A stretch of DNA of 45,707 bases, from contig CAMDFP010000005.1 in the NCBI GenBank assembly GCA_945897335.1, forward strand, positions 1 through 45,707, read 5' to 3'. Positions 17,060 through 24,553 of the stretch are shown here, one piece after another. A program made the translations under genes and the position numbers. The notes beneath the pieces are model-generated. The model did not search any database. It was not told the DNA's origin and saw nothing but the letters and a program-made list of their open reading frames with translations. Positions within the stretch are counted from its first letter, which is position 1; each line of letters opens with the position of its first letter. Origin of the DNA: Asaia bogorensis (lineage in GTDB: Bacteria; Pseudomonadota; Alphaproteobacteria; SHVZ01).

Positions 17060-18529
17060 CTAGCCTCGGCGGCTCGGGTGGAAGACATGGGCCGGCTCGG
17101 CCTCGTAGGGGAGATCGCGCGGGATGCGCGCGAGCGCGTCGCGATTGGCGCGGTCGGCCTCGGCGGTAGACGCCATCAGCGCCGCATCGAGCGTGAGCCC
17201 GGCGCGGCGTACCATTGCCGCGACCGGCTGCGCCTTCGGCAGGTCCGGTGCCGGCAGGCGGCCGATCAGGCCGAAGGCCCAGTCGGCCAGCGCCAGCAGG
17301 GCGCGGTCGCCGCCCCGAGGGCCGACGAGCTGGACGGCCAGCGGCAGGTGGTTGGGGCCGAGACGCACGGGAAGCGTCACGCAGGGCGTGTCGACGAAGG
17401 TCCAGAGGCGGTTGAACTCGGCATCGCCGGTCCAGGAAAGGCCGCGCGGCGCCTCGCCGGGAGCCGACGGCGTCAGGATGGCGTCATAGCCTTTCAGGAA
17501 CTCATCGACGGCGGCGATGCAGTCAGTCCGCGTCGCCTCGGCCTCGGCGATGAGCGCCGGCGAGCAGGCGAAACCGATGCGCAGGCGGTCGCGGAAGCTG
17601 ACGCTCATCAGCTTGCGGTGGTCGCGCCATTCGGCTTCGAAGGCGCGGGCGCCGCCGACATGCATCAGCACTTCCTGGGCGGCGAAGGCGGCATCGCAGA
17701 CGGACGGCAGCTCGACCCGCTCGATCGTCGCATGCGGCGCCAGCTTGGCGGCAGCCTCGTCCAGCGCCTCCTGGCCGGCCATGTCCAACGGCACGCGGGC
17801 GGCGGTGCGGACGACGGCGATCCGGGGCTTGCCGGTGAGCTTGGGCCTGGTGTCCTTCACCCCGGCAAGGACGGCGTGGAACAGCAGCAGGTCGTCGGGC
17901 GTCCGCGCGTAGCCGCCGAGCGTGTCGAGATCGGCCGCCAGCGGCTGGATGCCGCGGAGCGAGAGCGCGCCGCGGGTCGCCTTGAAGCCGACGCAGCCGC
18001 AGAAGGCGGCCGGGCGGATCACCGATCCCGCCGTCTGGGTCGCGAAGGCGAGCGGCAGGAGGCCGGCGGCGACCGCGGCTGCCGAGCCCGAGGACGAGCC
18101 GCCCGGCGTGTGGGCGAGGTTGTAGGGGTTGCCGGTCGGGCCTGGATGGCGGCCGGCGAACTCGGTCGTCACCGTCTTGCCGAAGGCGACGGCCGAGGCC
18201 TTCCGGATTGCGACTACGCAGTCCGCATCCGCCGCCGGCCGATGGCCAAGCCGGATCGGCGAGTTGCACTCGGTCGGCATGTCCTTGGTGTCGATGATGT
18301 CCTTGACCCCGACCGGCACGCCGGCAAGCGCGCCCTTCTTCGCGGCCTTGTCGACGGCGCGCGCCTGGGCCAGCGCCAGATTGGGATCGAGATAGGCGAA
18401 GGCGCGAAGGCGCGGCTCGACCGCGGCGACGCGCCCGAGATAGGCCTCGGTCAGTGCCTCGGCCGTGAGCTTGCCGGAGCGGACGGCAGATGCCGCCTCG
18501 CGGGCGGAGAGATCGGCGGGGTCGGCCAT
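17060..18529 (-). CDS. Amidase-signature family hydrolase (second of three, paralogue of the third)
   Basis: Amidase of 489 residues. Lys76 (GVKDII), Ser145-147 in TPGGSSSGSAAAVAAG and nucleophile Ser169 (ATQTAGSVIRPA) form the catalytic triad. It shares residue-for-residue register with the next amidase (MxDPADLSAR start, DMPTECNS at 83-90, identical motif positions), showing a tandem duplication that has since diverged. The nucleophile loop has Ala in place of the usual second Gly (TAGS against TGGS in its paralogue). Stop-to-start spacing to both neighbours is 2-4 bp. Substrate unknown; context suggests an amide freed by the cyclic amidohydrolase or creatininase-like enzyme nearby. Confidence 0.93.
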   Translation of the reverse strand: MADPADLSAREAASAVRSGKLTAEALTEAYLGRVAAVEPRLRAFAYLDPNLALAQARAVDKAAKKGALAGVPVGVKDIIDTKDMPTECNSPIRLGHRPAADADCVVAIRKASAVAFGKTVTTEFAGRHPGPTGNPYNLAHTPGGSSSGSAAAVAAGLLPLAFATQTAGSVIRPAAFCGCVGFKATRGALSLRGIQPLAADLDTLGGYARTPDDLLLFHAVLAGVKDTRPKLTGKPRIAVVRTAARVPLDMAGQEALDEAAAKLAPHATIERVELPSVCDAAFAAQEVLMHVGGARAFEAEWRDHRKLMSVSFRDRLRIGFACSPALIAEAEATRTDCIAAVDEFLKGYDAILTPSAPGEAPRGLSWTGDAEFNRLWTFVDTPCVTLPVRLGPNHLPLAVQLVGPRGGDRALLALADWAFGLIGRLPAPDLPKAQPVAAMVRRAGLTLDAALMASTAEADRANRDALARIPRDLPYEAEPAHVFHPSRRG

Positions 18530-18531
18530 GG

Positions 18532-20007
18532 TCAGCGCCTCCGGCTCGGCGGGAAGACATGCGCCGGCTCGACCTCGTAGCCGAGATCGCGCGGCAGCTT
18601 CGCCGCCATGTCCTGCAGGACCCGGTCGCCTTCGACCCAGGCTGCGCTCAAATCATCGGAGAGGTTGTTGAGACCGGCGCGACGGGCGAGCGCGGCCATC
18701 GGTTTCGCCGCCGGCAGCTTCGGCGCGGCGATGGCGCCGAGGATCTCGAACGCCCAGCCGGAAAGCGCCAGCAATGCCCGGTCGCCGTCGCGCGGGCCGA
18801 CGAGCTGGAGCCCGACGGGCAGGCCGCTGGGCCCGAGGCCGACGGGAAGGCTGACCGAGGGCGTGCCGAGGAAGGTCCAGAGCCGGTTGAACTCGGGACT
18901 GCCGGTGGATTGCAGGCCCTTCGGCGCCTCGCCGGGCGCGGCCGGTGTCAGGATCGCGTCATAGTCGGCGAAGAAACGCGCGGTGGCGGTGATCGCAGCG
19001 GCGCGGGTCTCCTCCGCCTCGGCGATGCGGGCGGATGAATGGCCGCGGCCGTGCTCGATCGCATCGAGAAGGCCGACGCTGAGGAGATCGCGGTGGCGTT
19101 TCGAAAGCTCGTCGAAGGCACGCGCGATGCCGACCGAGATCAGGACGTTCTGGGCCTCGAACCCGCGCTCGCAGATCGCCGGAAGCTCGACTTGCTCGAT
19201 CGTCTCCGCGCGCGGGGAGAGGCGGCGGGCGGCGTCATCGAGGAGATCCTCGCTGGCCGGCTCGACCTTGGACCAGGCCGAGGTGCGGACGACGGCGAGT
19301 CGAGGCCGCCCCGTCACCTTGGGCTTCGCATCCTTCACGCCGGCAAGCACGGCGTGAAACAGCAGCGCGTCGTCGGGTGTGCGGGCATAGACGCCCAGCG
19401 TGTCGAGCTCGGCGGCCAGGGGATGCACGCCCTTAAGCGAGAGCGACTCGCGGGTCGCCTTGTAGCCGACGCAGCCGGAGTACGAGGCGGGCCGGATCAC
19501 CGACCCGCCGGTCTGAGTGCCGAAGGCGAGAGGAACCAGGCCGGCCGCGACGGCAGCGGCCGAGCCGGACGAGGAGCCGCCGGGCGTGTGGGAAAAATTG
19601 TAGGGATTGGCGGTGGGGCCGGGGCGGGAATTGGCGAACTCGGTGGTCACCGTCTTGCCGAAGACGATGCCAGACGCCTTCCTGACCGCGGCGACGCAGT
19701 CGGCATCGGTCTCCGGCCGCCGGCCGGCGTAGATCGCCGAGTTGCACTCGGTCGGCATGTCCCTGGTGTCGATGATGTCCTTGACCCCGACCGGGACCCC
19801 GGCGAGCGCACCCTTCTTCGTCGTCTTGTCGACGGCGCGGGCCTGGGCGCGGACCAGGTCGGGGTCGAGATAGGCGAAGGCGCGGAGCTGCGGCTCGATG
19901 GCAGCCGCACGCTCCAGATAGGCCTCCGCCAGCACCTCCGCCTTGAGTGACCCCGCAGCGACCCCTTTGGCCGCGTCGCGGGCCGAGAGATCGGCGGGGT
20001 CGCTCAT
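18532..20007 (-). CDS. Amidase-signature family hydrolase (third of three)
   Basis: Amidase of 491 residues, second gene of the operon. Triad: Lys76 (GVKDIID), Ser145-147 (GGSSSGSAAA), Ser169 in GTQTGGSVIRPAS, the canonical form. Its ATG follows the stop of the amidohydrolase gene by one base. The C-terminus (EPAHVFPPSRRR) matches that of its paralogue (EPAHVFHPSRRG), confirming full-length tandem duplication. Cytoplasmic, no signal peptide. Confidence 0.93.
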   Translation of the reverse strand: MSDPADLSARDAAKGVAAGSLKAEVLAEAYLERAAAIEPQLRAFAYLDPDLVRAQARAVDKTTKKGALAGVPVGVKDIIDTRDMPTECNSAIYAGRRPETDADCVAAVRKASGIVFGKTVTTEFANSRPGPTANPYNFSHTPGGSSSGSAAAVAAGLVPLAFGTQTGGSVIRPASYSGCVGYKATRESLSLKGVHPLAAELDTLGVYARTPDDALLFHAVLAGVKDAKPKVTGRPRLAVVRTSAWSKVEPASEDLLDDAARRLSPRAETIEQVELPAICERGFEAQNVLISVGIARAFDELSKRHRDLLSVGLLDAIEHGRGHSSARIAEAEETRAAAITATARFFADYDAILTPAAPGEAPKGLQSTGSPEFNRLWTFLGTPSVSLPVGLGPSGLPVGLQLVGPRDGDRALLALSGWAFEILGAIAAPKLPAAKPMAALARRAGLNNLSDDLSAAWVEGDRVLQDMAAKLPRDLGYEVEPAHVFPPSRRR

Positions 20008-20008
20008 G

Positions 20009-21169
20009 TCAGCTCGTCCGTCCGGGCTTCGGCGTGCCGTCGAACCACCACTTGCCGCCTACCACCATGCCGGCATTCACCAGGCGGTGCTTGCCGATCA
20101 GGGTCTCGCCGAGCACGTCCATGTATTCGAACTTGCCCTTGCGGTGGTCGAGGACGACGGCGTCGCCGGCGGCGCCGACCTTGAGGGTGCCGAGATCCGG
20201 CCGTCGGATCGCCTTGGCCGGGTTGATCGTGGCGGCGCGGATCACCTCGTTCAGCGGCATGCCGAGGCAGAGGAACTTCGACAGCGTCACCAGGTTGTCG
20301 ATGGCTCCGTTCTCCACCGAGAGGCAGTGGATGTCGGACGAGATGCAGTCCGGATAGAAGCCGTTCTCCATCATCTCGCGCCCGGTCTTGAAGCCGAACG
20401 AACCGGCGCCGTGGCCGACGTCGAAGAAGATGCCTCGCGCGCGGGCCTCGTTGATCTCCGAGCGGACGCGGCCGGTGCCGTCGATCGGGGCGTTGGGGAA
20501 GGGGCGGAAGCAATGGGTCAGGACGTCGCCCGGACGCATGCGGTCCAGCACCTCGCGGCGCGAGGGTGGCGGATGATCGAGGTGGCACATGACCGGCAGG
20601 CCGAGGTCGTCGGCGACCTCGACCGCCATGTCGAGCGGCATGTGGCCCGAGTCGCCGCCGGCGCCGCGGCCGACGCGCACCTTGATGCCGACGATCATGT
20701 CGCGGTTTTCGTCGGCGACGCGCCGGCACTCGCCGAGGTCCATCAGCCGCAGGTCCTGGCACTCGCCGACCATCGTGGTCTTCGAGAAGGCGTAGATGCC
20801 GGGGAAGGAGATGTTGAGGTAGGCGACGATGCGGACCGGGCAGGGCTCGATGATGTGCTTGCGGAAGCCCATGAAGTTGGCGGGGCCTGAGGAACCGGCG
20901 TCGACCAGCGTCGTCGACCCGCCCTGTTGCGCGGTCAGCACCGGCTCGACGCCGAGCGAGGTGCCGAGGTGATAGATGTGCGTGTGCAGGTCGATGATGC
21001 CCGGCACCACCAGCTTGCCGGAGACGTCGCGGGTCACGCCCTTGGGCGAGGCCTTGAGGTCGGGGCCGACGGCCGCGACCTTGCCCTTGTTGAAGGCGAC
21101 GTCGGCGGTCGAGTCGAGATCCTGGCTCGGGTCCACGACCCGTCCACCCTTCAGCACCAAATCATACAT
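20009..21169 (-). CDS. Amidohydrolase/deacetylase-family metalloenzyme (dihydroorotase-like)
   Basis: Metal-dependent hydrolase of the amidohydrolase superfamily, 386 residues, first gene of the operon. MYDLVLKGGRVVDPSQDLD opens the beta-sandwich; the metal motif HTHIYH follows in VPGIIDLHTHIYHLG near residue 55-65; further ligands lie in MCHLDHPP, LTHCFRPFPN and SSDIHCLS. This layout fits the amidohydrolase/deacetylase subfamily close to dihydroorotase and D-aminoacylase rather than urease or dihydropyrimidinase. ATG 21169 has AAGGGGAAGG in front of it. A plausible promoter lies at 21200-21228. It likely opens a cyclic amide/imide or removes an acyl group, feeding the three amidases. Confidence 0.9.
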   Translation of the reverse strand: MYDLVLKGGRVVDPSQDLDSTADVAFNKGKVAAVGPDLKASPKGVTRDVSGKLVVPGIIDLHTHIYHLGTSLGVEPVLTAQQGGSTTLVDAGSSGPANFMGFRKHIIEPCPVRIVAYLNISFPGIYAFSKTTMVGECQDLRLMDLGECRRVADENRDMIVGIKVRVGRGAGGDSGHMPLDMAVEVADDLGLPVMCHLDHPPPSRREVLDRMRPGDVLTHCFRPFPNAPIDGTGRVRSEINEARARGIFFDVGHGAGSFGFKTGREMMENGFYPDCISSDIHCLSVENGAIDNLVTLSKFLCLGMPLNEVIRAATINPAKAIRRPDLGTLKVGAAGDAVVLDHRKGKFEYMDVLGETLIGKHRLVNAGMVVGGKWWFDGTPKPGRTS

Positions 21170-21278
21170 AGAGAAGCCTTCCCCTTGAGAGTGCGCGGTA
21201 CTATCGGAAAAATGTTTCGTTCCGGCAAGTTTGCTGGAATCGTGGCGCGCCCCGCAAGGATAACGGAAGGAACGAACG
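21170..21278. promoter_or_regulatory. Divergent promoter region with inverted repeat (candidate operator)
   Basis: This 109-bp space separates the minus-strand amidohydrolase/amidase operon from the plus-strand creatininase gene. It holds an inverted repeat at 21220-21239, TTCCGGCAA-GT-TTGCTGGAA, with 9-bp arms and one mismatch. On the minus strand TTGCCG (21223-21228), a 17-bp spacer and GATAGT (21200-21205) resemble a sigma-70 promoter (4 of 6 matches in each box) whose -35 box lies inside the left arm. A repressor bound there could block the operon and also affect the divergent gene. The boxes are weak matches and are proposed, not proven; no regulator gene is adjacent. Confidence 0.45.
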
Positions 21279-22052
21279 ATGGAAGTCGAATGGTCGCGCC
21301 TGAAGGCGCATGAGCTGCGCGATCTCGCCAAGCGGGACGCGATCGTGCTGGTCCCGATCGGGGCGACCGAGCAGCACGGCCCACATCTGCCCGTGATGGT
21401 CGACTACCGGCTGGCGACCGAGGTCTGCCACCGGGCCGCACGCATCGTCGCCAAGACCGACCCGATCGCCGTCACGCCGACGCTGCCCTTCGGCATGTCG
21501 GAGCATCACATGCCGCTAGGCGGCACCATCACCCTAGACTTCCCGACGATGCTGTCGACCTTCCGCTGCGTCGTCCGCTCGCTGACCCAGCACGGCTTCC
21601 GCCGGATCTTCATCCTGAACGGCCACGGCGGAAACACGGCCCCGCTGGACGTGATCGTCACCGAGCTCACCATCGAGTTCAAGATCCCGCTGGCCTACGC
21701 GACATACTGGGGGATCGGCGAGAAGCGGATCGCGGCTCTGCTCGACCGTCAGAAGGCTTTGCTGCATGCCTGCGAGGCCGAGACCTCGATGATCATGGCG
21801 CTGGCGCCGGAGCTGGTGGACTCGGAGTCGCTCTCGCAGATGCACGGGCCCTACATCCCCGGCAACTCCTCGATCGCCGGCGTCAACCCGGCCGCCTATC
21901 GCTGGCGCTACATTCCGTCGCGCTCGCCGAACGGCGTCATCGGCGACGCCGCGACCGCATCGGCCGAGAAGGGCGAGAAGCTGCTGGAAGCGATCGCCGA
22001 GGAACTGGCGATCACGGTCGTGAACAAGGAGTTCTGGAACACGCCGATCTGA
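21279..22052 (+). CDS. Creatininase-family amidohydrolase
   Basis: Zn/Mn hydrolase of 257 residues, the normal size for creatininase-fold enzymes (creatininase, formamide hydrolases such as FAPy deformylase or MftE). Metal ligands are readable: Glu31 and His33 in GATEQHGPHLP, Asp42, His116 in LNGHGGN, and Glu168 in CEAETS. GGAAGGAACG precedes the ATG. It is divergent from, and shares a control region with, the amidase operon, so it may open or cleave the same substrate. True creatinine use is unproven: no creatinase or sarcosine oxidase gene is in the window. Confidence 0.92.
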   Translation: MEVEWSRLKAHELRDLAKRDAIVLVPIGATEQHGPHLPVMVDYRLATEVCHRAARIVAKTDPIAVTPTLPFGMSEHHMPLGGTITLDFPTMLSTFRCVVRSLTQHGFRRIFILNGHGGNTAPLDVIVTELTIEFKIPLAYATYWGIGEKRIAALLDRQKALLHACEAETSMIMALAPELVDSESLSQMHGPYIPGNSSIAGVNPAAYRWRYIPSRSPNGVIGDAATASAEKGEKLLEAIAEELAITVVNKEFWNTPI

Positions 22053-22062
22053 GAGGGCGATC

Positions 22063-22098
22063 CCCTTCCTTCCCCATGCCGGGGTGGGGAAGGAAGGG
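22063..22098 (+). terminator. Hairpin terminator candidate after the creatininase gene
   Basis: A perfect 13-bp inverted repeat (CCCTTCCTTCCCC at 22063-22075 and its complement at 22086-22098) with a 10-base loop begins 10 bp after the stop codon. No T-run follows, so it may end transcription weakly or protect the 3' end of the mRNA. Confidence 0.55.
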
Positions 22099-22135
22099 TG
22101 GGTCGCAGAGGCCTATTTCGGATAGGATCCGGCCC

Positions 22136-22180
22136 ATGTCCAAGCGACGTCTCGCCGTCGGCATCGTCATCGGCATCTGA
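22136..22180 (+). other. 14-codon upstream reading frame abutting the MFS gene
   Basis: A short frame reads MSKRRLAVGIVIGI and stops with TGA at 22178-22180, directly against the ATG of the MFS transporter (TGAATG). Basic start and hydrophobic end resemble the beginning of a membrane or secreted protein. It could be a leader peptide giving translational coupling, or the relic of a deleted gene. No strong ribosome site is visible in front of it. Confidence 0.3.
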
Positions 22181-23503
22181 ATGCTGCATGTCCTCGCCAA
22201 CCGGACCTACCGCCATCTCTTCCTCGCCCAGGTCATCGCCCTGGTCGGGACCGGCCTCGCCACGGTGGCGCTCGGGCTGCTCGCCTACGACATCGCCGGC
22301 GCCGATGCCGGGGCGGTGCTCGGCACGGCGCTCGCCATCAAGATGATCGCCTATGTCGGCGTCGCGCCGGTGGCGGCGGCTTTTGCCGAGCGCCTGCCGC
22401 GCCGCGCGATGCTCGTCGGCCTCGACCTGGTGCGGGCCGCGGTTGCGGTGATGCTGCCGTTCGTGACCGAGATCTGGCAGGTCTACATCCTGATCTTCTT
22501 GCTGCAATCGGCCTCCGCCGGCTTCACTCCGACGTTCCAGGCGACCATTCCCGACGTGCTGCCGGATGAGCGCGAATACACGCGGGCACTCTCGCTCTCG
22601 CGCCTTGCCTATGACCTCGAGAGCGTCGTCAGCCCGATGCTGGCGGCGATGCTGCTCACCGTCATCGGCTTCCACGACCTTTTCGCCGGCACCGTGGTCG
22701 GCTTCCTCGCCTCGGCCGCTCTGGTCGTCTCGGTCGCGCTGCCGAGCCCTAAGCCCGGCGAGCGCCGGGGCATCTACGACCGCACCACGCGCGGCCTCCG
22801 CATCTACCTCGCGACCCCGCGTCTCCGCGGCCTGCTGGCGCTCAATCTGGCGGTGGCGGCGGCGAGCGCCATGGTCATCGTCAACACCGTCGTGCTGGTG
22901 CAGGCGGGGTTCGGCCTGACCCAGCGCTCAACGGCTCTCGCGCTCGCGGCCTTCGGCGGCGGTTCGATGGTCGCGGCTTTTCTCCTGCCGCGACTCCTCG
23001 ACGACATTCCGGATCGGAGCGCCATGCTCGTCGGCGCCGGCATTCTGGTCCTCGGCCTGTTCGCCGGCGCTGCCGTTTCGAGCTACGAGGCGCTGCTGGC
23101 ACTCTGGTTCGTGATCGGCCTCGGCTACTCCCTGGCGCAGACGCCGTCCGGCCGGTTGCTCCGCCGATCCTCGCAGCCGGAGGATCGGCCGGCGCTGTTC
23201 GCGGCCCAGTTCGCGCTGTCGCATGCCTGCTGGCTGATCACCTATCCCGTCGCCGGATGGCTCGGCGCCAAGGCGGGACTGTCGGTCGCCTTCGTGGCGC
23301 TCGCGGTCATCGGCGGGCTGGCCGTGCTCCTGGCGACGCAGCTATGGCCGGCGCACGATCCCGACGAGATCGAGCATGTCCATGACACGCTGGAGGCGAG
23401 CCATCCCCACCTCGCCGGGACGGCCGGCGACGGTAAGCCCGTACGCCACAGCCATGCCTTTGTGATCGACAGCCATCACCCGGAATGGCCGCGCTCGGCC
23501 TGA
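22181..23503 (+). CDS. MFS transporter with histidine-rich C-terminal tail
   Basis: Twelve-helix major-facilitator protein, 440 residues. Helix 1 (LFLAQVIALVGTGLATVALG) and the cytoplasmic loop FAERLPRRAMLVGLDLVRA after helix 2 are typical of the exporter branch. The last 53 residues (about 388-440) form a hydrophilic tail with nine histidines in HxH and HH groups (EHVHD, SHPH, RHSH, SHH). Such tails are known from nickel/cobalt exporters of the NreB kind, so divalent metal efflux is a reasonable guess; the tail may instead be a feature of an uncharacterised alphaproteobacterial subgroup. The gene is followed by a strong hairpin overlapping its stop codon. Confidence 0.88.
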   Translation: MLHVLANRTYRHLFLAQVIALVGTGLATVALGLLAYDIAGADAGAVLGTALAIKMIAYVGVAPVAAAFAERLPRRAMLVGLDLVRAAVAVMLPFVTEIWQVYILIFLLQSASAGFTPTFQATIPDVLPDEREYTRALSLSRLAYDLESVVSPMLAAMLLTVIGFHDLFAGTVVGFLASAALVVSVALPSPKPGERRGIYDRTTRGLRIYLATPRLRGLLALNLAVAAASAMVIVNTVVLVQAGFGLTQRSTALALAAFGGGSMVAAFLLPRLLDDIPDRSAMLVGAGILVLGLFAGAAVSSYEALLALWFVIGLGYSLAQTPSGRLLRRSSQPEDRPALFAAQFALSHACWLITYPVAGWLGAKAGLSVAFVALAVIGGLAVLLATQLWPAHDPDEIEHVHDTLEASHPHLAGTAGDGKPVRHSHAFVIDSHHPEWPRSA

Positions 23504-23533
23504 AGCGCGGGTCCGGATCGGACCCGCGCTTCA
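23501..23533. terminator. Bidirectional hairpin terminator between MFS and RidA genes
   Basis: A perfect 14-bp stem (TGAAGCGCGGGTCC at 23501-23514, complement at 23520-23533) with loop GGATC lies between two convergent genes and includes the MFS stop codon. It is placed to end transcription from both sides; only a short, broken T-run follows on the plus strand. Confidence 0.7.
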
Positions 23534-23536
23534 AGC

Positions 23537-23998
23537 CTATTTCACCTCGACGATCGCCTCGATCTCGACCGGGATACCCGAGGGCAGGCTGCCCATGCCG
23601 ACGGCGGAGCGGGCGTGGCGGCCCTTGTCGCCGAAGACCTCGACGAAGAGATCGGAACAGCCGTTGATCACCTTGGGCTGCTCGCCGAACTCGGGCGTGC
23701 CGTTGACCATGCCCAGCACCTTGACCACGCGCTCGACGCGGTCGAGGTCGCCTAAGAACTCTTTCAGCACCGCGATCAGCACGAGGCCGACCGAGCGGGC
23801 GTGCTTGTAGGCGTCCTCGACCGAGACGTCCTTCGGCACCTTGCCGGAGGGACGCGGCTTGCCCGGCTCCGCCAGCGGACCCTTGCCGGCGAGATAGACC
23901 GTGTTTCCGGTCTGCACGGCATGAACGTAGTTGCCGGCCGCGGCCGGCACCGGCGGGAGCACGATGCCGAGCTCCTTCAGGCGCGCTTCGATCTTCAT
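23537..23998 (-). CDS. RidA family protein (tandem copy 2)
   Basis: YjgF/YER057c/UK114-type protein of 153 residues, in the longer Rid subgroup. The segment HARSAVGMGSLPSGI near residues 128-142 aligns with the RidA active-site strand, and the Arg of H-A-R-S matches the Arg that binds the imine carboxylate in true RidA, so deaminase activity on enamine/imine intermediates is possible. It is 2 bp behind a near-twin gene at 24001-24462. Such pairs may hydrolyse different reactive imines or aminoacrylate-like intermediates made during breakdown of nitrogen compounds. Confidence 0.9.
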   Translation of the reverse strand: MKIEARLKELGIVLPPVPAAAGNYVHAVQTGNTVYLAGKGPLAEPGKPRPSGKVPKDVSVEDAYKHARSVGLVLIAVLKEFLGDLDRVERVVKVLGMVNGTPEFGEQPKVINGCSDLFVEVFGDKGRHARSAVGMGSLPSGIPVEIEAIVEVK

Positions 23999-24000
23999 GG

Positions 24001-24462
24001 CTACTTCACCTCGACGATGGCTTCGATCTCGACGGTGATGTTCATGGGCAGGCTGCCCATGCCGACGGCGGAGCGGGCGTGACGACCCTTGTCGCCGAAG
24101 ACCTCGACGAAGAGGTCGGAGCAGCCGTTGATCACCTTCGGCTGGTCGCCGAACTCCGGCGTTGCGTTGACCATGCCCAGCACCTTGACCACGCGATTGA
24201 CGCGGTCGAGATCGCCCAGATGATTCTTGAGCACGGAGATCAGCGTGAGGCCGACGGTGCGGGCGTCCTGATACGCCTTCTCGATGGTGACGTTGCCGCC
24301 GACCTTGCCCGAGGGCATCGGTCCGCCCTTCGGATCGAAGGGGCCCTTGCCGGCGAGATAGACGAGGTTGCCGCTCTGCACCGCATGGACGTAGCTGCCC
24401 ATCGGCGGGCCGGGATCCGGCAGGGTGATGCCGAGCTCTTTCAGTCGCTCTTCGATCTTCAT
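24001..24462 (-). CDS. RidA family protein (tandem copy 1)
   Basis: 153-residue RidA-family protein, the same length as its neighbour and with most of the sequence identical (for example PKVINGCSDLFVEVFGDKGR in both, and HARSAVGMGSLP with the conserved Arg130). N-terminal differences (LPDPGPPMGSYVHAVQSGN against LPPVPAAAGNYVHAVQTGN) show the pair is not freshly copied. It is the first gene of the pair, facing the SDR gene across 91 bp that must hold both promoters. Confidence 0.9.
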   Translation of the reverse strand: MKIEERLKELGITLPDPGPPMGSYVHAVQSGNLVYLAGKGPFDPKGGPMPSGKVGGNVTIEKAYQDARTVGLTLISVLKNHLGDLDRVNRVVKVLGMVNATPEFGDQPKVINGCSDLFVEVFGDKGRHARSAVGMGSLPMNITVEIEAIVEVK

Positions 24463-24553
24463 GATGGGCTCGCGTTCTGGTCGGAGAAAGATTGCGGCGA
24501 CACGCTACGAGGTTTCCCTTAGGAAATGAAGCCTGCCCGAACCAGGAGACACC

